DNA of 64,000 nt, taken from NCBI RefSeq assembly GCF_009498035.1, contig NZ_CP034550.1:6076001-6140000 (forward strand), written 5' to 3'. The DNA is from Saccharothrix syringae. Lineage in GTDB: Bacteria; Actinomycetota; Actinomycetes; Mycobacteriales; Pseudonocardiaceae. Made by a program: the position numbers and the translations under genes. Positions 55,644 to 63,723 of the stretch are shown here, piece after piece; the stretch's first letter is position 1, and the number at the start of each line of letters is the position of its first letter. The notes below the pieces were generated by a model that was given only the letters and a program-made list of their open reading frames with translations, was not told the DNA's origin and did no database searches.

Positions 55644-56826
55644 TACAGAGGTTAAATGAGCGATGGCGGTCGGTGTGGTCATGGCGTCGTGAGGGTCAGT
55701 CCGGTCTGGGCCAGGCAGCCGTCGAGTACGTCGGGGCGGTACTGGATCTTCTTGAGTTTGCATTTCACCACGCGCACGAGGTGGTCGAGGTCGGCCGCGG
55801 CGAACTCGGCCAACGACCGCTTGAGCAGCGACCATCCCTCCTCGGCCGGATTCAGGTTCGGCGCATAGGACGGCAGGTGCACCACCCGCAGCCAGTCCCG
55901 GTTCGCGTCGACGAACTCCACCAACTCGTGCGTCTTGTGGACATTCAAGTTGTCCCGGATCCGCACCAACGGAGCCCGAAGCCGGTGGTGGGTGGCCAGG
56001 AGGAGGTCCCGGTACTCGCTCCAGGTGAAGCCGCGCCGCTCGCCCTTGCGGCCGTGCCACAGCCGTAACCGGTAAAGCAGGTGCGGCCGCCGGCCGGGCC
56101 TGAAGCACAGCACGCCGGCCATGGACACCCAGCCCTGACGGCCGTCGCGCACCCGAAACACCGGGGTGTCTGTCCGCGGGGAGCCCAGCTGCGGTCTCTC
56201 GGCGGCCTCAGGCCCTGCCCTGCCTCGTCCTCGAAGCAGATCCAGGCGCCCAGGTCCGCGGCGAGTCTTTTACCCAGGGCCAGACCTCCCCGTGCCACAC
56301 CCCGACCGCCCCGTCGTCACGCTCGATCGCCCGTGCGCGGGCACCTGCAGCGACCAGCCGTGCCCGCGCAACAGCCGCCACACCCCCTGCACGGTGTAGC
56401 CGACGTGGAACAACCGGCCGATCATCGTCTTGACCCGGCCCAGGATCCAGCCCTGCCCCTGGTTCCAGCCGTGGACCAACGGCCCTCGCCCCCAGCTCGC
56501 GCACCAACCGCTCCCACTGCGCCGGGGACAGCCGTTCCACCGACATCAACCCCGCCGAACGCAACGCCTCCAGCCCGCCCTCGCGCCACGTCCGGCGCCA
56601 CTTCTCCACCTGCCGCACCCCCACCCGCAGCTCCGCCGCGACCGCCGTGGTCTTCTCGCCGCGGGCGAACCGCGCACCGGCCTCAAGTCGAATGCGCTCC
56701 CGGGCCTGCTGCTGGCAGGGCGTCATGCCGCCACCCTGCGCATACCTCATCCACCCGGCATACCGCGACGATCAAGAAACGTCACGGGGCCGGTTCCACC
56801 CCGCCAACACGAAATCAACCTCTGTA
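55644..56826 (-). mobile_element. IS630-family element, decayed, with TA ends
   Basis: Terminal repeats TACAGAGGTT (55644-55653) and AACCTCTGTA (56817-56826) match perfectly over 10 bases and both begin/end with TA, the dinucleotide duplicated by IS630/mariner-type insertion. The 1.18-kb interior encodes one transposase in broken frames. Between the NACHT gene and the element (55475-55643) nothing was seen. Confidence 0.8.
55679..56726 (-). pseudogene. IS630-family transposase, at least four frameshifts
   Basis: Reading from ATG 56726: the HTH part ARFARGEKTTAVAAELRVGV, RQVEKWRRTWREGGLEAL and SPAQWERLVRELG; near 56490 the sense shifts to HGWNQGQGWILGRVKTMIG and YTVQGVWRLLRGHGWSLQVP; then RAIERDDGAVGVWHGEVWPW returns to the first frame; then a third frame gives DLGAWICFEDEAGQGLRPPR with the first catalytic Asp region; then FRVRDGRQGWVSMAGVL, IRDNLNVHKTHELVEFV and LPSYAPNLNPAEEGWSLLK carry the remaining DDE residues to the stop at 55679. 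Total length (about 349 codons) is that of an intact IS630 transposase, so the breaks are single-base changes, not deletions. Confidence 0.85.
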
Positions 56827-57034
56827 GGCACGGGCCTGCAGCGGGGATGTTCTCGAGGCAGTCGGCCGCCGACAGACGCACAAGTCAAGGCCGTCGGCCT
56901 ATGGTGGATCGGTGCGGGTCCGGCTCTCGCCGTCATGGCGGCGACCCGGGCCGGCTGGGCGGCGTTGGTCCGGCTGTCCGGTGTCGGTGCGCCTCGTCCC
57001 CGGTGAGGGCTGTCCCTGCGGGGCGGTGGTGGGG

Positions 57035-57298
57035 ATGGCGCATACTGCGCCGGTGGCCGATGACGCACCCTGGCGGGTGACCCTGCACGACGACGAGGTG
57101 AACACCATATTCATGGTCGCCTACCTGCTGCGTGCGTTGTGCGGGTTGGACGACCTGCAGGCGCGGGCGGCGACGATGGCGGTGCACCGGCGCGGCCGGT
57201 GTGACGTGGCGGCGTTCCCCGACCAGGGCGGCGCCGAGCGATGTGCGGTGCAGTTGCAGCGGTTCGGCCTGCACGCCACGGTGGGGCGGGGCGCATGA
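57035..57298 (+). CDS. clpS: ATP-dependent Clp protease adaptor ClpS
   Basis: 87 aa from ATG 57035. Domain core: WRVTLHDDEVNTIFMVAYLL near 12, LCGLDDLQARAATMAVHRRG, then GGAERCAVQLQRFGLHATV at the C-terminus. ClpS delivers N-degron substrates to the ClpC/ClpA unfoldase. The hydrophobic pocket region DDEVNTIFMV is the expected form (family usually DDxVNTxxYV). Its stop overlaps the DUF2017 start by 4 bases, the common actinobacterial clpS-DUF2017 pair. Housekeeping, unrelated to the NRPS cluster. Confidence 0.92.
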   Translation: MAHTAPVADDAPWRVTLHDDEVNTIFMVAYLLRALCGLDDLQARAATMAVHRRGRCDVAAFPDQGGAERCAVQLQRFGLHATVGRGA

Positions 57299-57765
57299 TC
57301 CCGATTACCGCGGACTACTTCGACGCGGCGCCGGTGCCCGACGGCGTGCTGGTGCGGATGGCGGCCAATGTGGAGGACACGCTGGCCCACCAGATCACCG
57401 GCCTGATCGGGTTCCTCCAAGCGCCGGCGGTCACCCGTGCGCAGGCCCGGCTGCATCGGCGGGTGTTCCCCGACGCCTACCGCTCTCGCGCCGCAGCCCG
57501 GGACTTCCGGGGCCGCCACGCCGCGGATCTGCACGACACGGCCGCGGCCGAACGGGTGCTGGCGCGCTGCCGGGAGCGTTCACCGTTCGTGCTGGACCGG
57601 TCGGAGCTGCAGGACTGGTTGTCCACGGTGGGGCTGCTGCGGTTGCTGGACGAGCCGCGCCGCGGCGGCCGGCGTTCGGTGAGCGGCGCCTGGTACGGCC
57701 ACATCCAGGACAGCCTGGTGCTGGCGGCCGATCCGGGCCTGGCCACCGGCTGGGACCGGCTCTGA
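57295..57765 (+). CDS. DUF2017 family protein
   Basis: 156 aa from ATG 57295, overlapping the ClpS stop (ATGA). Helical and cytoplasmic: DGVLVRMAANVEDTLAHQI, RLHRRVFPDAYRSRAAARDF, RHAADLHDTAAAERVLARC and LQDWLSTVGLLRLLDEPRR. DUF2017 proteins regularly follow clpS in actinobacteria; function is unknown. It converges on purC across a hairpin. Confidence 0.87.
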   Translation: MIPITADYFDAAPVPDGVLVRMAANVEDTLAHQITGLIGFLQAPAVTRAQARLHRRVFPDAYRSRAAARDFRGRHAADLHDTAAAERVLARCRERSPFVLDRSELQDWLSTVGLLRLLDEPRRGGRRSVSGAWYGHIQDSLVLAADPGLATGWDRL

Positions 57766-57901
57766 CCGGCGTGTCGAGTTCACCGGGCGGGTGCGTGTCG
57801 GTGGTGGCGTGGCCCGCGGTCCGGGGCCAACCCGGCCGATCAGCGCACGGGACCGACTACCGGGTCGATCCCCTTTGACACGCCGGTAGTATGCCCGATC
57901 C

Positions 57902-57933
57902 GCGTAGCCCCTGCCGTCTGGCGGGGGCTACGC
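57902..57933. terminator. Hairpin between DUF2017 and purC genes
   Basis: GCGTAGCCCC and GGGGCTACGC form perfect 10-bp arms around a 12-base loop. Located between two convergent genes (stops at 57765 and 58020), so it can serve both. Confidence 0.7.
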
Positions 57934-58019
57934 GGCCGTCGACGCGGCGGCGAGCACGGTGACAGCGGTGGACGAGCGCCGAAACACTGCCGGGGTGGCG
58001 TGGTCGCCGGTTCGTGCGG

Positions 58020-58741
58020 TCAGTCGCCGTGGATGCGGCGGTTGTAGTTGAGGTGGCCGTCGAGGGCGTCGGTGCGGTAGCCCGCGTAGGCGGGATCGGT
58101 GGCCGGGTCGCGTCGGAATTCCGGGTCCTGAGGCCAGGTGTTGCCGGTGATGCGTTCGTAGACCTCGACGTAGCGGGCGCGGGTGGCCTCGACGATGTCG
58201 TCGGGCATGGCCGGGCCGGGCGGGGTCTTGTCCCAGCCGGTGGTCAGTGACCAGTCGCGGACGAACTGCTTGTCGAAGGAGGGCTGGCCGCCTTCGCGGC
58301 CGGGTTGCCACTGGTCGGCGGGCCAGAAGCGCGAGGAGTCGGAGGTGAGGACCTCGTCGCCGAGGACGAGGGTGCCGTCGGGGGCGAGACCGAATTCCAG
58401 CTTGGTGTCGGCGATGATGATGCCGCGTTCGGCTGCGATGGCCGCGCCGAAGGTGTAGATGGCCAGGGTCAGCTCGCGCAGGCGTTCGGCGGTCTCCCGG
58501 CCGACCTGGTCGACGACGTCGTCGAAGCGCATGAACTCGTCGTGGCCGGTGTCGCCGCCCTTGGTGGTGGGCGTGAAGATCGGCTCGGGGAGCTTGCTGC
58601 CGTCGAGCAGGCCGGGCGGGAGCGCGACGCCGGAGACGGCGCCGTCGCGCTGGTACTCGCGCAGGCCCAGGCCGGTGAGGTAGCCCCGGGCGATGCACTC
58701 CACGGTGATCATCTTCAGCGGGGTGCAGCGGATCGCGCGTC
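58020..58741 (-). pseudogene. purC: SAICAR synthase (PurC), 5'-truncated at a junction
   Basis: About 240 codons of phosphoribosylaminoimidazole-succinocarboxamide synthase, step 7 of purine synthesis. Both family signatures are intact: [20 protein letters not shown] near the middle and [17 protein letters not shown], then [17 protein letters not shown] and the normal C-terminus (NYNRRIHGD). The first recognisable residues are [20 protein letters not shown]. The N-terminal 75-80 residues, including the GKVRDxY ATP-binding part, are missing: upstream of about 58741 the strand encodes an aldo/keto reductase in the other direction. Not functional as it stands unless another copy exists, or the junction is an assembly error. 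Confidence 0.88.
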
Positions 58742-59448
58742 CGGCCCTGGACAACTTCGGCACCGACCACCTCGACGTCTACTTCGTGCACAGCACCGAC
58801 TTCGGCGAACAGGACCACTACCTCACCGGCGTGGTCGACCTGCTCGACGAGTGGCGCGTCCAGGGCCTGATCCGCGCGGTCGGGATGCGCGCCCCGCACA
58901 CCTTCGCCGAGCAGTGGGCCGACCAGGACCGGCCCGAGGCCGCCGACACCGGCCGGTTCCTGCGGCTGTTCCACACCATCCGACCCGACGTCCTCACCGC
59001 CCGCTACAACCTGCTCAGCCCGCTCTACGGCGCGGGCGAGACCGACATCTTCGCCTTCGCCCGCCGCCACCAGGCAGGGGTGCTGATCAAGCAGGCACTC
59101 GGCCAAGGGCTGCTCATCGGCGCCCACGACCACCGCGCCCCACGCCACTTCAGCGACACCGACCACCGCCACCACGACCCCCGCTTCGCCCCCGACGCGC
59201 TGCGCCGGCTGGCCGACCGGCTCGCGCCGCTGCACGCCCTCCACGGCACCGGCACCACCGGGCTGGCCCGCGTCGCGCTGCGCTACGCACTGCACCACGC
59301 CCCCGACTCGATCGTGCTCGTCGGGTTCCGAGACCCTGAACAGATCCACACCGACGTCACGTGCCTGGGCGGCCCGCTCACCGACGACGAGGTCGCCCGG
59401 ATCCGCGCGGCACTGCACCCCGACACCCCGGAAGGACACCGTCCGTGA
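58742..59448 (+). pseudogene. Aldo/keto reductase, 5'-truncated at the purC junction
   Basis: Open to an ATG at 58693, but the first family-like residues are [19 protein letters not shown] at about 58745, which normally sits some 100 residues into the TIM barrel. Then VVDLLDEWRVQGLIRAVGMR, a barrel strand IRPDVLTARYNLLSPL, GVLIKQALGQGLLIG near the cofactor site, ALRYALHHAPDSIVLVGFRD and a C-terminal PLTDDEVARIRAAL. The catalytic Asp-Tyr-Lys region of the N-terminal half is missing. Its stop overlaps the next start (GTGA), so the downstream gene was probably its operon partner. Confidence 0.82.
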
Positions 59449-60002
59449 AGTACACCGAGGTCGAGCAGAAGTACGCCCTGCCCGACGCCGACGCCGACGC
59501 CGTCACCGCCCGCCTCACCGAACTGGGCGCCACCGCCGCCGAACCGTCCCGCCAGATCGACGCCTACTACAACCACCCGGGCCGCGACTTCCTCGCCCCG
59601 GACACCATCACCGAGTGGGTGCGTTTCCGCACCGAGCAGCGCGGCTCCTCGTTCAACTACAAGCAGTGGCACAAGCCCGGCGAGGGCACCGCCCACGCCA
59701 CCGAGTACGAGACCCCCGTCGGCGACATCGAGGCCCTGCGCCACGCGTTCGAGGCCCTGGGCTTCCCACCGCTGGTCACCGTCGACAAGACCCGCACCAC
59801 CTGGCAACTGGACGACGTCGAGATCGCGCTCGACCGCGTCGCCGACGCCGGCGACTTCGTCGAGTTCGAGTTCAAGGGCGAGGCCGACACCGTCGAGGAC
59901 GCCCACGCCCGGCTGGACAAGACCATCGCCGACCTCGGCGTCGACCTGGGCGAACGCGTCAACCGCGGCTACCCCCACATCCTGCTGGGCCGCGAACGCT
60001 GA
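59445..60002 (+). CDS. CYTH-domain protein (CyaB-like, class IV adenylate cyclase/ThTPase fold)
   Basis: 185 aa from GTG 59445, overlapping the reductase stop. CYTH signature EVEQKYALPD (ExExK) at the N-terminus; then QIDAYYNHPGRDF, WVRFRTEQRGSSFNYKQWHK with the basic tunnel residues, YETPVGDIEALRHAFEALGF, VDKTRTTWQLDDVEIALDRV and GDFVEFEFKGEA with the metal-binding acids. CYTH enzymes bind triphosphates (adenylate cyclase, thiamine triphosphatase or polyphosphatase); the true substrate is unknown. A strong terminator follows directly. Confidence 0.88.
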   Translation: MKYTEVEQKYALPDADADAVTARLTELGATAAEPSRQIDAYYNHPGRDFLAPDTITEWVRFRTEQRGSSFNYKQWHKPGEGTAHATEYETPVGDIEALRHAFEALGFPPLVTVDKTRTTWQLDDVEIALDRVADAGDFVEFEFKGEADTVEDAHARLDKTIADLGVDLGERVNRGYPHILLGRER

Positions 60003-60004
60003 CC

Positions 60005-60056
60005 CCTTGCGGGTGCTTCTGGGCGGGCGCCAGACCGCACAGAAGCACCCGCAAGG
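60005..60056. terminator. Hairpin terminator after the CYTH gene
   Basis: Perfect 17-bp arms CCTTGCGGGTGCTTCTG (60005-60021) and its complement (60040-60056) around an 18-base loop, beginning 3 bases after the stop codon. Confidence 0.85.
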
Positions 60057-60107
60057 ACCGTTGCGGTGGTCGGCAGCGCACGACCACGACGCCGGCGACG
60101 TGGTCGG

Positions 60108-60371
60108 TCACCGAATCGGATGGTCGGTGGCCGTCCGGCACGTCCTGCACGTAGGCAGGCGGTCGGGGACGAAGACCACGTAGAAGATGGGCGGGTAGGG
60201 ACGCCCCAGATGGCCCTGATCACTCGGAAGTGTGGGGAACAGTGGGCCGGCGGCCTCGACGGGCTCGGCGAGCGCTGCGGTGTACCGTCCGCGCCGGACT
60301 GCGCGGACACGATCGACCATCATCCGCGCGACGCCGCAGGCGCCCTCCTGCTTCAACCACAACAGCGTCAT
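60108..60371 (-). CDS. Possible small protein, unrecognised
   Basis: 87 aa from ATG 60371. Third codon positions are mostly G or C and the middle reads like protein: SDQGHLGRPYPPIFYVVFVP then DRLPTCRTCRTATDHP with two Cys. No ribosome site or domain identified. It is the only candidate in the 740 bp between the CYTH terminator and the XRE gene. Confidence 0.3.
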   Translation of the reverse strand: MTLLWLKQEGACGVARMMVDRVRAVRRGRYTAALAEPVEAAGPLFPTLPSDQGHLGRPYPPIFYVVFVPDRLPTCRTCRTATDHPIR

Positions 60372-60765
60372 CAGCCCGGGTTCGACCAGGCCCGGGCCGC
60401 TGACCCAGCAGGGTGGCCCGGGTGACCACAGGCAACCGCGTTCTCACCCGCCAGACGTCTGCGGCCGGCGTCCCACGGCACACCCCCGTGAACCGACCCT
60501 GGAACGAACACCGAACACACCACCGACCCGGACGCCCCCGGCCGGCACAGAGATCGACCACCGCGGCCGAGAGGACGGCGACCACCCCGGCCCGAAGCTC
60601 ATGCCCTCACCCGCGCGCGAGCACGCGGTCGCGTTCGTCGGGGACCAGCGCGCGCACCGTCACCACCGCCGGGCAGTTTGCCCGGGTGGCCGGTCGACGG
60701 GGCGGCGTGCGGGCGGCGCGGGTCGGTGCCGGTGCGCCGAGGAGGCGTCGTCGGGCGGGCCGTCG

Positions 60766-60810
60766 TCGGGTGGGGTGTCATCGGGCGGGGTGTCATCGGG
60801 CGGGGTGTCC
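60766..60810. repeat. 15-bp tandem repeat, three units
   Basis: TCGGGYGGGGTGTCA repeats at 60766, 60781 and 60796 (the last unit ends in C), with a degraded fourth unit at 60751. The stop codon of the XRE gene (60793-60795) lies in the second unit. On the minus strand the repeat also creates an ATGA overlap with a 65-codon frame (to 60599) that begins MTPRPMTPHP; I do not consider that frame established. Confidence 0.7.
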
Positions 60811-61722
60811 TTGGCTGGACGTGGTGGCCGCCTGGTGGATCGCGGTGCCGCTGAGGGCGTCGGCGCGACGGTGCAACTCCTCGACGGTCCGGTCCGGATC
60901 GAGCGCGATCCGGTCCAACTCGGCCACCAACGGCCTGTAGACGGCGTCGTGTCCTTCGGTGAATACCGTTGCGGTGGCCGTCCCGGTGTAGGCCAATGAC
61001 CGCAAGGGCCGGGCGAAGGTCATCAGGGTAAACGGATGCCGTGGGCCGTGTCGCGCGGCCGGTACCAGTCGTACGCGGCGATGGAATTCCCTGCCCGCGA
61101 ATGCCAACCACAGCAACTGGTTGCACATGACGTCCGTTGCGTCGTCATCCGGAACGGGTGTCGAGAGTGCCGATTCGTGGATGTAGAACACCGCGGGCGT
61201 CTCCGGTGTCCAGTCCTCGTACATGCGTTTCTGCCGGTCCAGCCGGATGCGGAGGGCGTGGTCGACGTCCTGCGTGTACGCGAGGTCGAGTCGGGCGTAG
61301 TCCTCGGTTTGCAGCAGCGGTGGCACGCCCGTGCGGTCGTAGGTCGTGATGGTCGCCGCCCGCTGCTCATGGACCGCCAGCACCGCCAGGTCGTCGTGCG
61401 CCCGCCGCGGGTGCGACCGGACGAATTCCCTGGTGACGGGTTGTCGCAGCAGTCGGTTGACCCGTTCGCACGTTTCGGTGTCGGCGTGGAGCACGCCGAG
61501 CAGGCGGGCGATGTCCCAGGCGCTTTTACCGCGTCTTCCATCTTCGAGCCTGAGCAGCGTGACCTTTGCCCAGCCGAGGACCGACAGGATTTCCTCGATG
61601 GTCATCCCGCTATTCCGGCGGGCGCGGCGGAGTTCTTCTCCGAGTTCTCTGGCCTGTGCGTTTCCGTCCACCCGGGGGGTGGCGAGGGCTGCTTTGCCGT
61701 ATTCGTGCGGGGTGTCGGGCAA
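60793..61722 (-). CDS. XRE-family regulator with DUF5753 (SCR1-like)
   Basis: 309 aa from TTG 61722, chosen because AAAGGCA stands 8 bases upstream, the same leader as in the paralogue at 63679. N-terminal HTH: ARELGEELRRARRNSGMTIE, EILSVLGWAKVTLLRLEDGR then GKSAWDIARLLGVL. DUF5753 follows: VHEQRAATITTYDRTGVPPL, LQTEDYARLDLAYT, FYIHESALSTPV and ATATVFTEGHDAVY. Such proteins are very numerous in actinomycetes, usually paired with DUF397 proteins, which are not seen here. Function is regulatory, target unknown. A 15-bp tandem repeat covers its 3' end. Confidence 0.9.
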   Translation of the reverse strand: MPDTPHEYGKAALATPRVDGNAQARELGEELRRARRNSGMTIEEILSVLGWAKVTLLRLEDGRRGKSAWDIARLLGVLHADTETCERVNRLLRQPVTREFVRSHPRRAHDDLAVLAVHEQRAATITTYDRTGVPPLLQTEDYARLDLAYTQDVDHALRIRLDRQKRMYEDWTPETPAVFYIHESALSTPVPDDDATDVMCNQLLWLAFAGREFHRRVRLVPAARHGPRHPFTLMTFARPLRSLAYTGTATATVFTEGHDAVYRPLVAELDRIALDPDRTVEELHRRADALSGTAIHQAATTSSQGHPAR

Positions 61723-62165
61723 CGACCGTGCCTTTCGGTGTCGAGGTGGTGCTGCGGGCTCCGGCCCACCGGGTGGGAGAGTGATCCCGGTGGGCCGGGC
61801 AGGGACCGGCGGTTGCGCTCCGGCGGGACCGCGGTCTCCGGCGGCCGATCACCTGGTGCCGCGGTTCGCGGTGCGGACGGTGGCGAGCGGGTACGCGGTC
61901 GCGTGCCCGACCGGACCGCGCGGTGCACGACAGGCGACGCCGGGCCGGACGGGACCATGACGCGTCGGGCCGTCCGGATGTCGGGCACGGCCGTCACCGG
62001 CTCCCCGGCATCGGCGTAGGTCTGCCGGTGCAACCGTTCCTGGCGGATGCCCGGCGCCGGCAGCGCGGCGCAGGTCGTTGCGGTCGACGCAGGGCCGGCG
62101 GCGGGTCGACCAGCGGGGACGCGGGATCGTGGTGTGGCGGCTCACCTCGGCCCACCGCCCGGTCG

Positions 62166-62735
62166 TCACTGCGGATCGTGAGGGGATGCCCTGTTCGTCG
62201 TGGCGGGGTGTCGATGTGGTCTGTACGGGCACGTGGGCCAGGTCGTGAAGTCCGGCGAGCACGTCGTGGGCGTTGTGGCCCGCGGCCGGCAGGGCCGCCA
62301 TGGCGTGGGGGGTGAACCGCACCGGCGCGATCGGCGCGACGCTGCGCGCCGTCCGGGCCCGGCCCCGGGGCACCAGCGGCTGGAGTCGTGGGTCGCTGCT
62401 GCGGGCCAGGCGCGTGAGGTCGACCCACAGCCCCCGAAGCCCATGGTGTGGGTTTGGGCGCGTGCTTCGGCGTTGTGCAGCAGGACCGAGGCCGGCAGAC
62501 CCAGCACCGCGGCGAGTTCGGCCAGGCGCAGCACGCTCGGGGTCCGGGTGCCGAGTTCGTAGCCGGCCAGGATCTGCAGGCACAACGTGCCTTCGGTCTC
62601 GCCCTCGGTGTCGGGGTGGGCGGCGCGCCAGTCCGGCAGTGCCCGGCGAAGGTCCTGACGGGTCCAGCCGAGCGTGTCGCGTGCCTGGCGGAGTTCGGCG
62701 TCCAGCGCCGGCCGGAGCCGGTCGAGCGGGTTCAC
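62166..62735 (-). pseudogene. XRE-type HTH gene, frameshifted
   Basis: GTG 62735 overlaps the stop of the upstream XRE gene (GTGA) and has GGAGG upstream. The N-terminal 105 residues are convincing: LDAELRQARDTLGWTRQDLR, GTLCLQILAGYELGTRTPSV and LRLAELAAVLGLPASVLLHN. After HTMGFGG (about 62430) the frame turns into low-quality Arg/Pro/Thr-rich sequence, while a neighbouring minus frame continues sensibly as GLWVDLTRLARSSDPRLQPL, PVRFTPHAMAALPAAGHNAH and LHDLAHVPVQT (open to 61849). One single-base change near 62420-62440 explains this. The remaining 61723-62165 shows no other gene. Confidence 0.6.
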
Positions 62736-63679
62736 GGTGCCTCCGGTCGGTCGGGGGACGGGGTGGTGGATGGGGTTGCCGTGGCGCCGGTGGTCGGCTC
62801 CGGGGCGTGGAGTTCCTCGGCCAGGAGGCGCAGCCGTGTGGTGGTCGCGGTCCGCGACAGCGCGATGCGGTCCAGCAGGTCCAGCTGTGGCGGGTAGACG
62901 TGCTCGTCGCCTTCGGTGAACACGGTGGCGGTGGGGGTTTCGCTGTAGGTCAGAGTCCTGATCGGCTCGGGGAAGGTCATCAGGGTCCAGGACCAGGGCA
63001 TCAGGGTCCAGGCCCAGGGCGGTGCCTCGGGGATGTCGGGGACCAGCCGGATCCGCCACGGATGGTCGTCGTGGCGTGGTGCCAGGGCCAGCAGTTGCCC
63101 GTGTGCGATCGTGTCGTCGCCGAGGCTGCCCAGGGCGGCGCGTCCCAGGGCGGCCTCGTGCAGGTACACGGTCACCGTGGGGGCGGGTGTGCGGTCGAGC
63201 AGTCGTTGTTGGCGTGCCATGCGGAGGTCGACACGTCTGGCGGCGTCGGGCAGGTGCGCGAGGACGGCGCGGGCGTAGTCCTCGGTCTGTACCAGATCGG
63301 GTATGCGCAGGCGGCTGTAGATCGTGATCGTCGTGGCGATGTCCTCGTGGGCGGCCAGCATCGCCAGGTCGTCGGGGGCCAGTGCCGGATGCGCGCGCAC
63401 GACGTGGTCGGCGGCGGGTTCCTGGAGCAGGTGGTGGACCCGCGCGTGGGTGGGGAGGTCGCTGTGGCAGGCGCCGAGGAGCCGGGCGACGTCGAGGGGG
63501 TTCGTGCCGCGCCTGCCCCGTTCCAGGTGGTGCAGCATGCCGTCCGTCCAGCCCATCACGGACAGCAGTTGTTTGACGGTGACCTGGGAGGCCAGTCGGG
63601 CGCGGCGCAGTTCCCGGCCCAGTTCCCTGCGCTGGGCGCTGCCGCCCTCATTGAGCAACGGACGTGACGTGCCGGGCAA
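62732..63679 (-). CDS. XRE-family regulator with DUF5753 (paralogue)
   Basis: 315 aa from TTG 63679 (AAAGGCA upstream, as in its paralogue); the frame is open to ATG 63727. HTH: QRRELGRELRRARLASQVTV, KQLLSVMGWTDGMLHHLERG then TNPLDVARLLGAC. DUF5753: HEDIATTITIYSRLRIPDLV, QTEDYARAVLAHLP, YLHEAALGRAALGS and TATVFTEGDEHVYPP. An odd near-duplication WAWTLMPWSWTLMTF near 240 suggests a small internal repeat. Same length, order and leader as the gene at 60793-61722, so the two arose by duplication. It is followed by a coupled HTH gene. Confidence 0.9.
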   Translation of the reverse strand: MPGTSRPLLNEGGSAQRRELGRELRRARLASQVTVKQLLSVMGWTDGMLHHLERGRRGTNPLDVARLLGACHSDLPTHARVHHLLQEPAADHVVRAHPALAPDDLAMLAAHEDIATTITIYSRLRIPDLVQTEDYARAVLAHLPDAARRVDLRMARQQRLLDRTPAPTVTVYLHEAALGRAALGSLGDDTIAHGQLLALAPRHDDHPWRIRLVPDIPEAPPWAWTLMPWSWTLMTFPEPIRTLTYSETPTATVFTEGDEHVYPPQLDLLDRIALSRTATTTRLRLLAEELHAPEPTTGATATPSTTPSPDRPEAP

Positions 63680-63723
63680 TACACACTGCCTTTCTGCCTG
63701 GGACAACGGGATGTGCGGGCCGG

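Noticed and set aside
60599..60796. A 65-codon gene coupled to the XRE stop through ATGA
   Set aside because: The overlap is created by the tandem repeat itself, and the product is low-complexity Pro/Arg/Thr.
60751..60810. CRISPR-like repeat
   Set aside because: Units are contiguous 15-mers with no spacers, and no cas genes are present.
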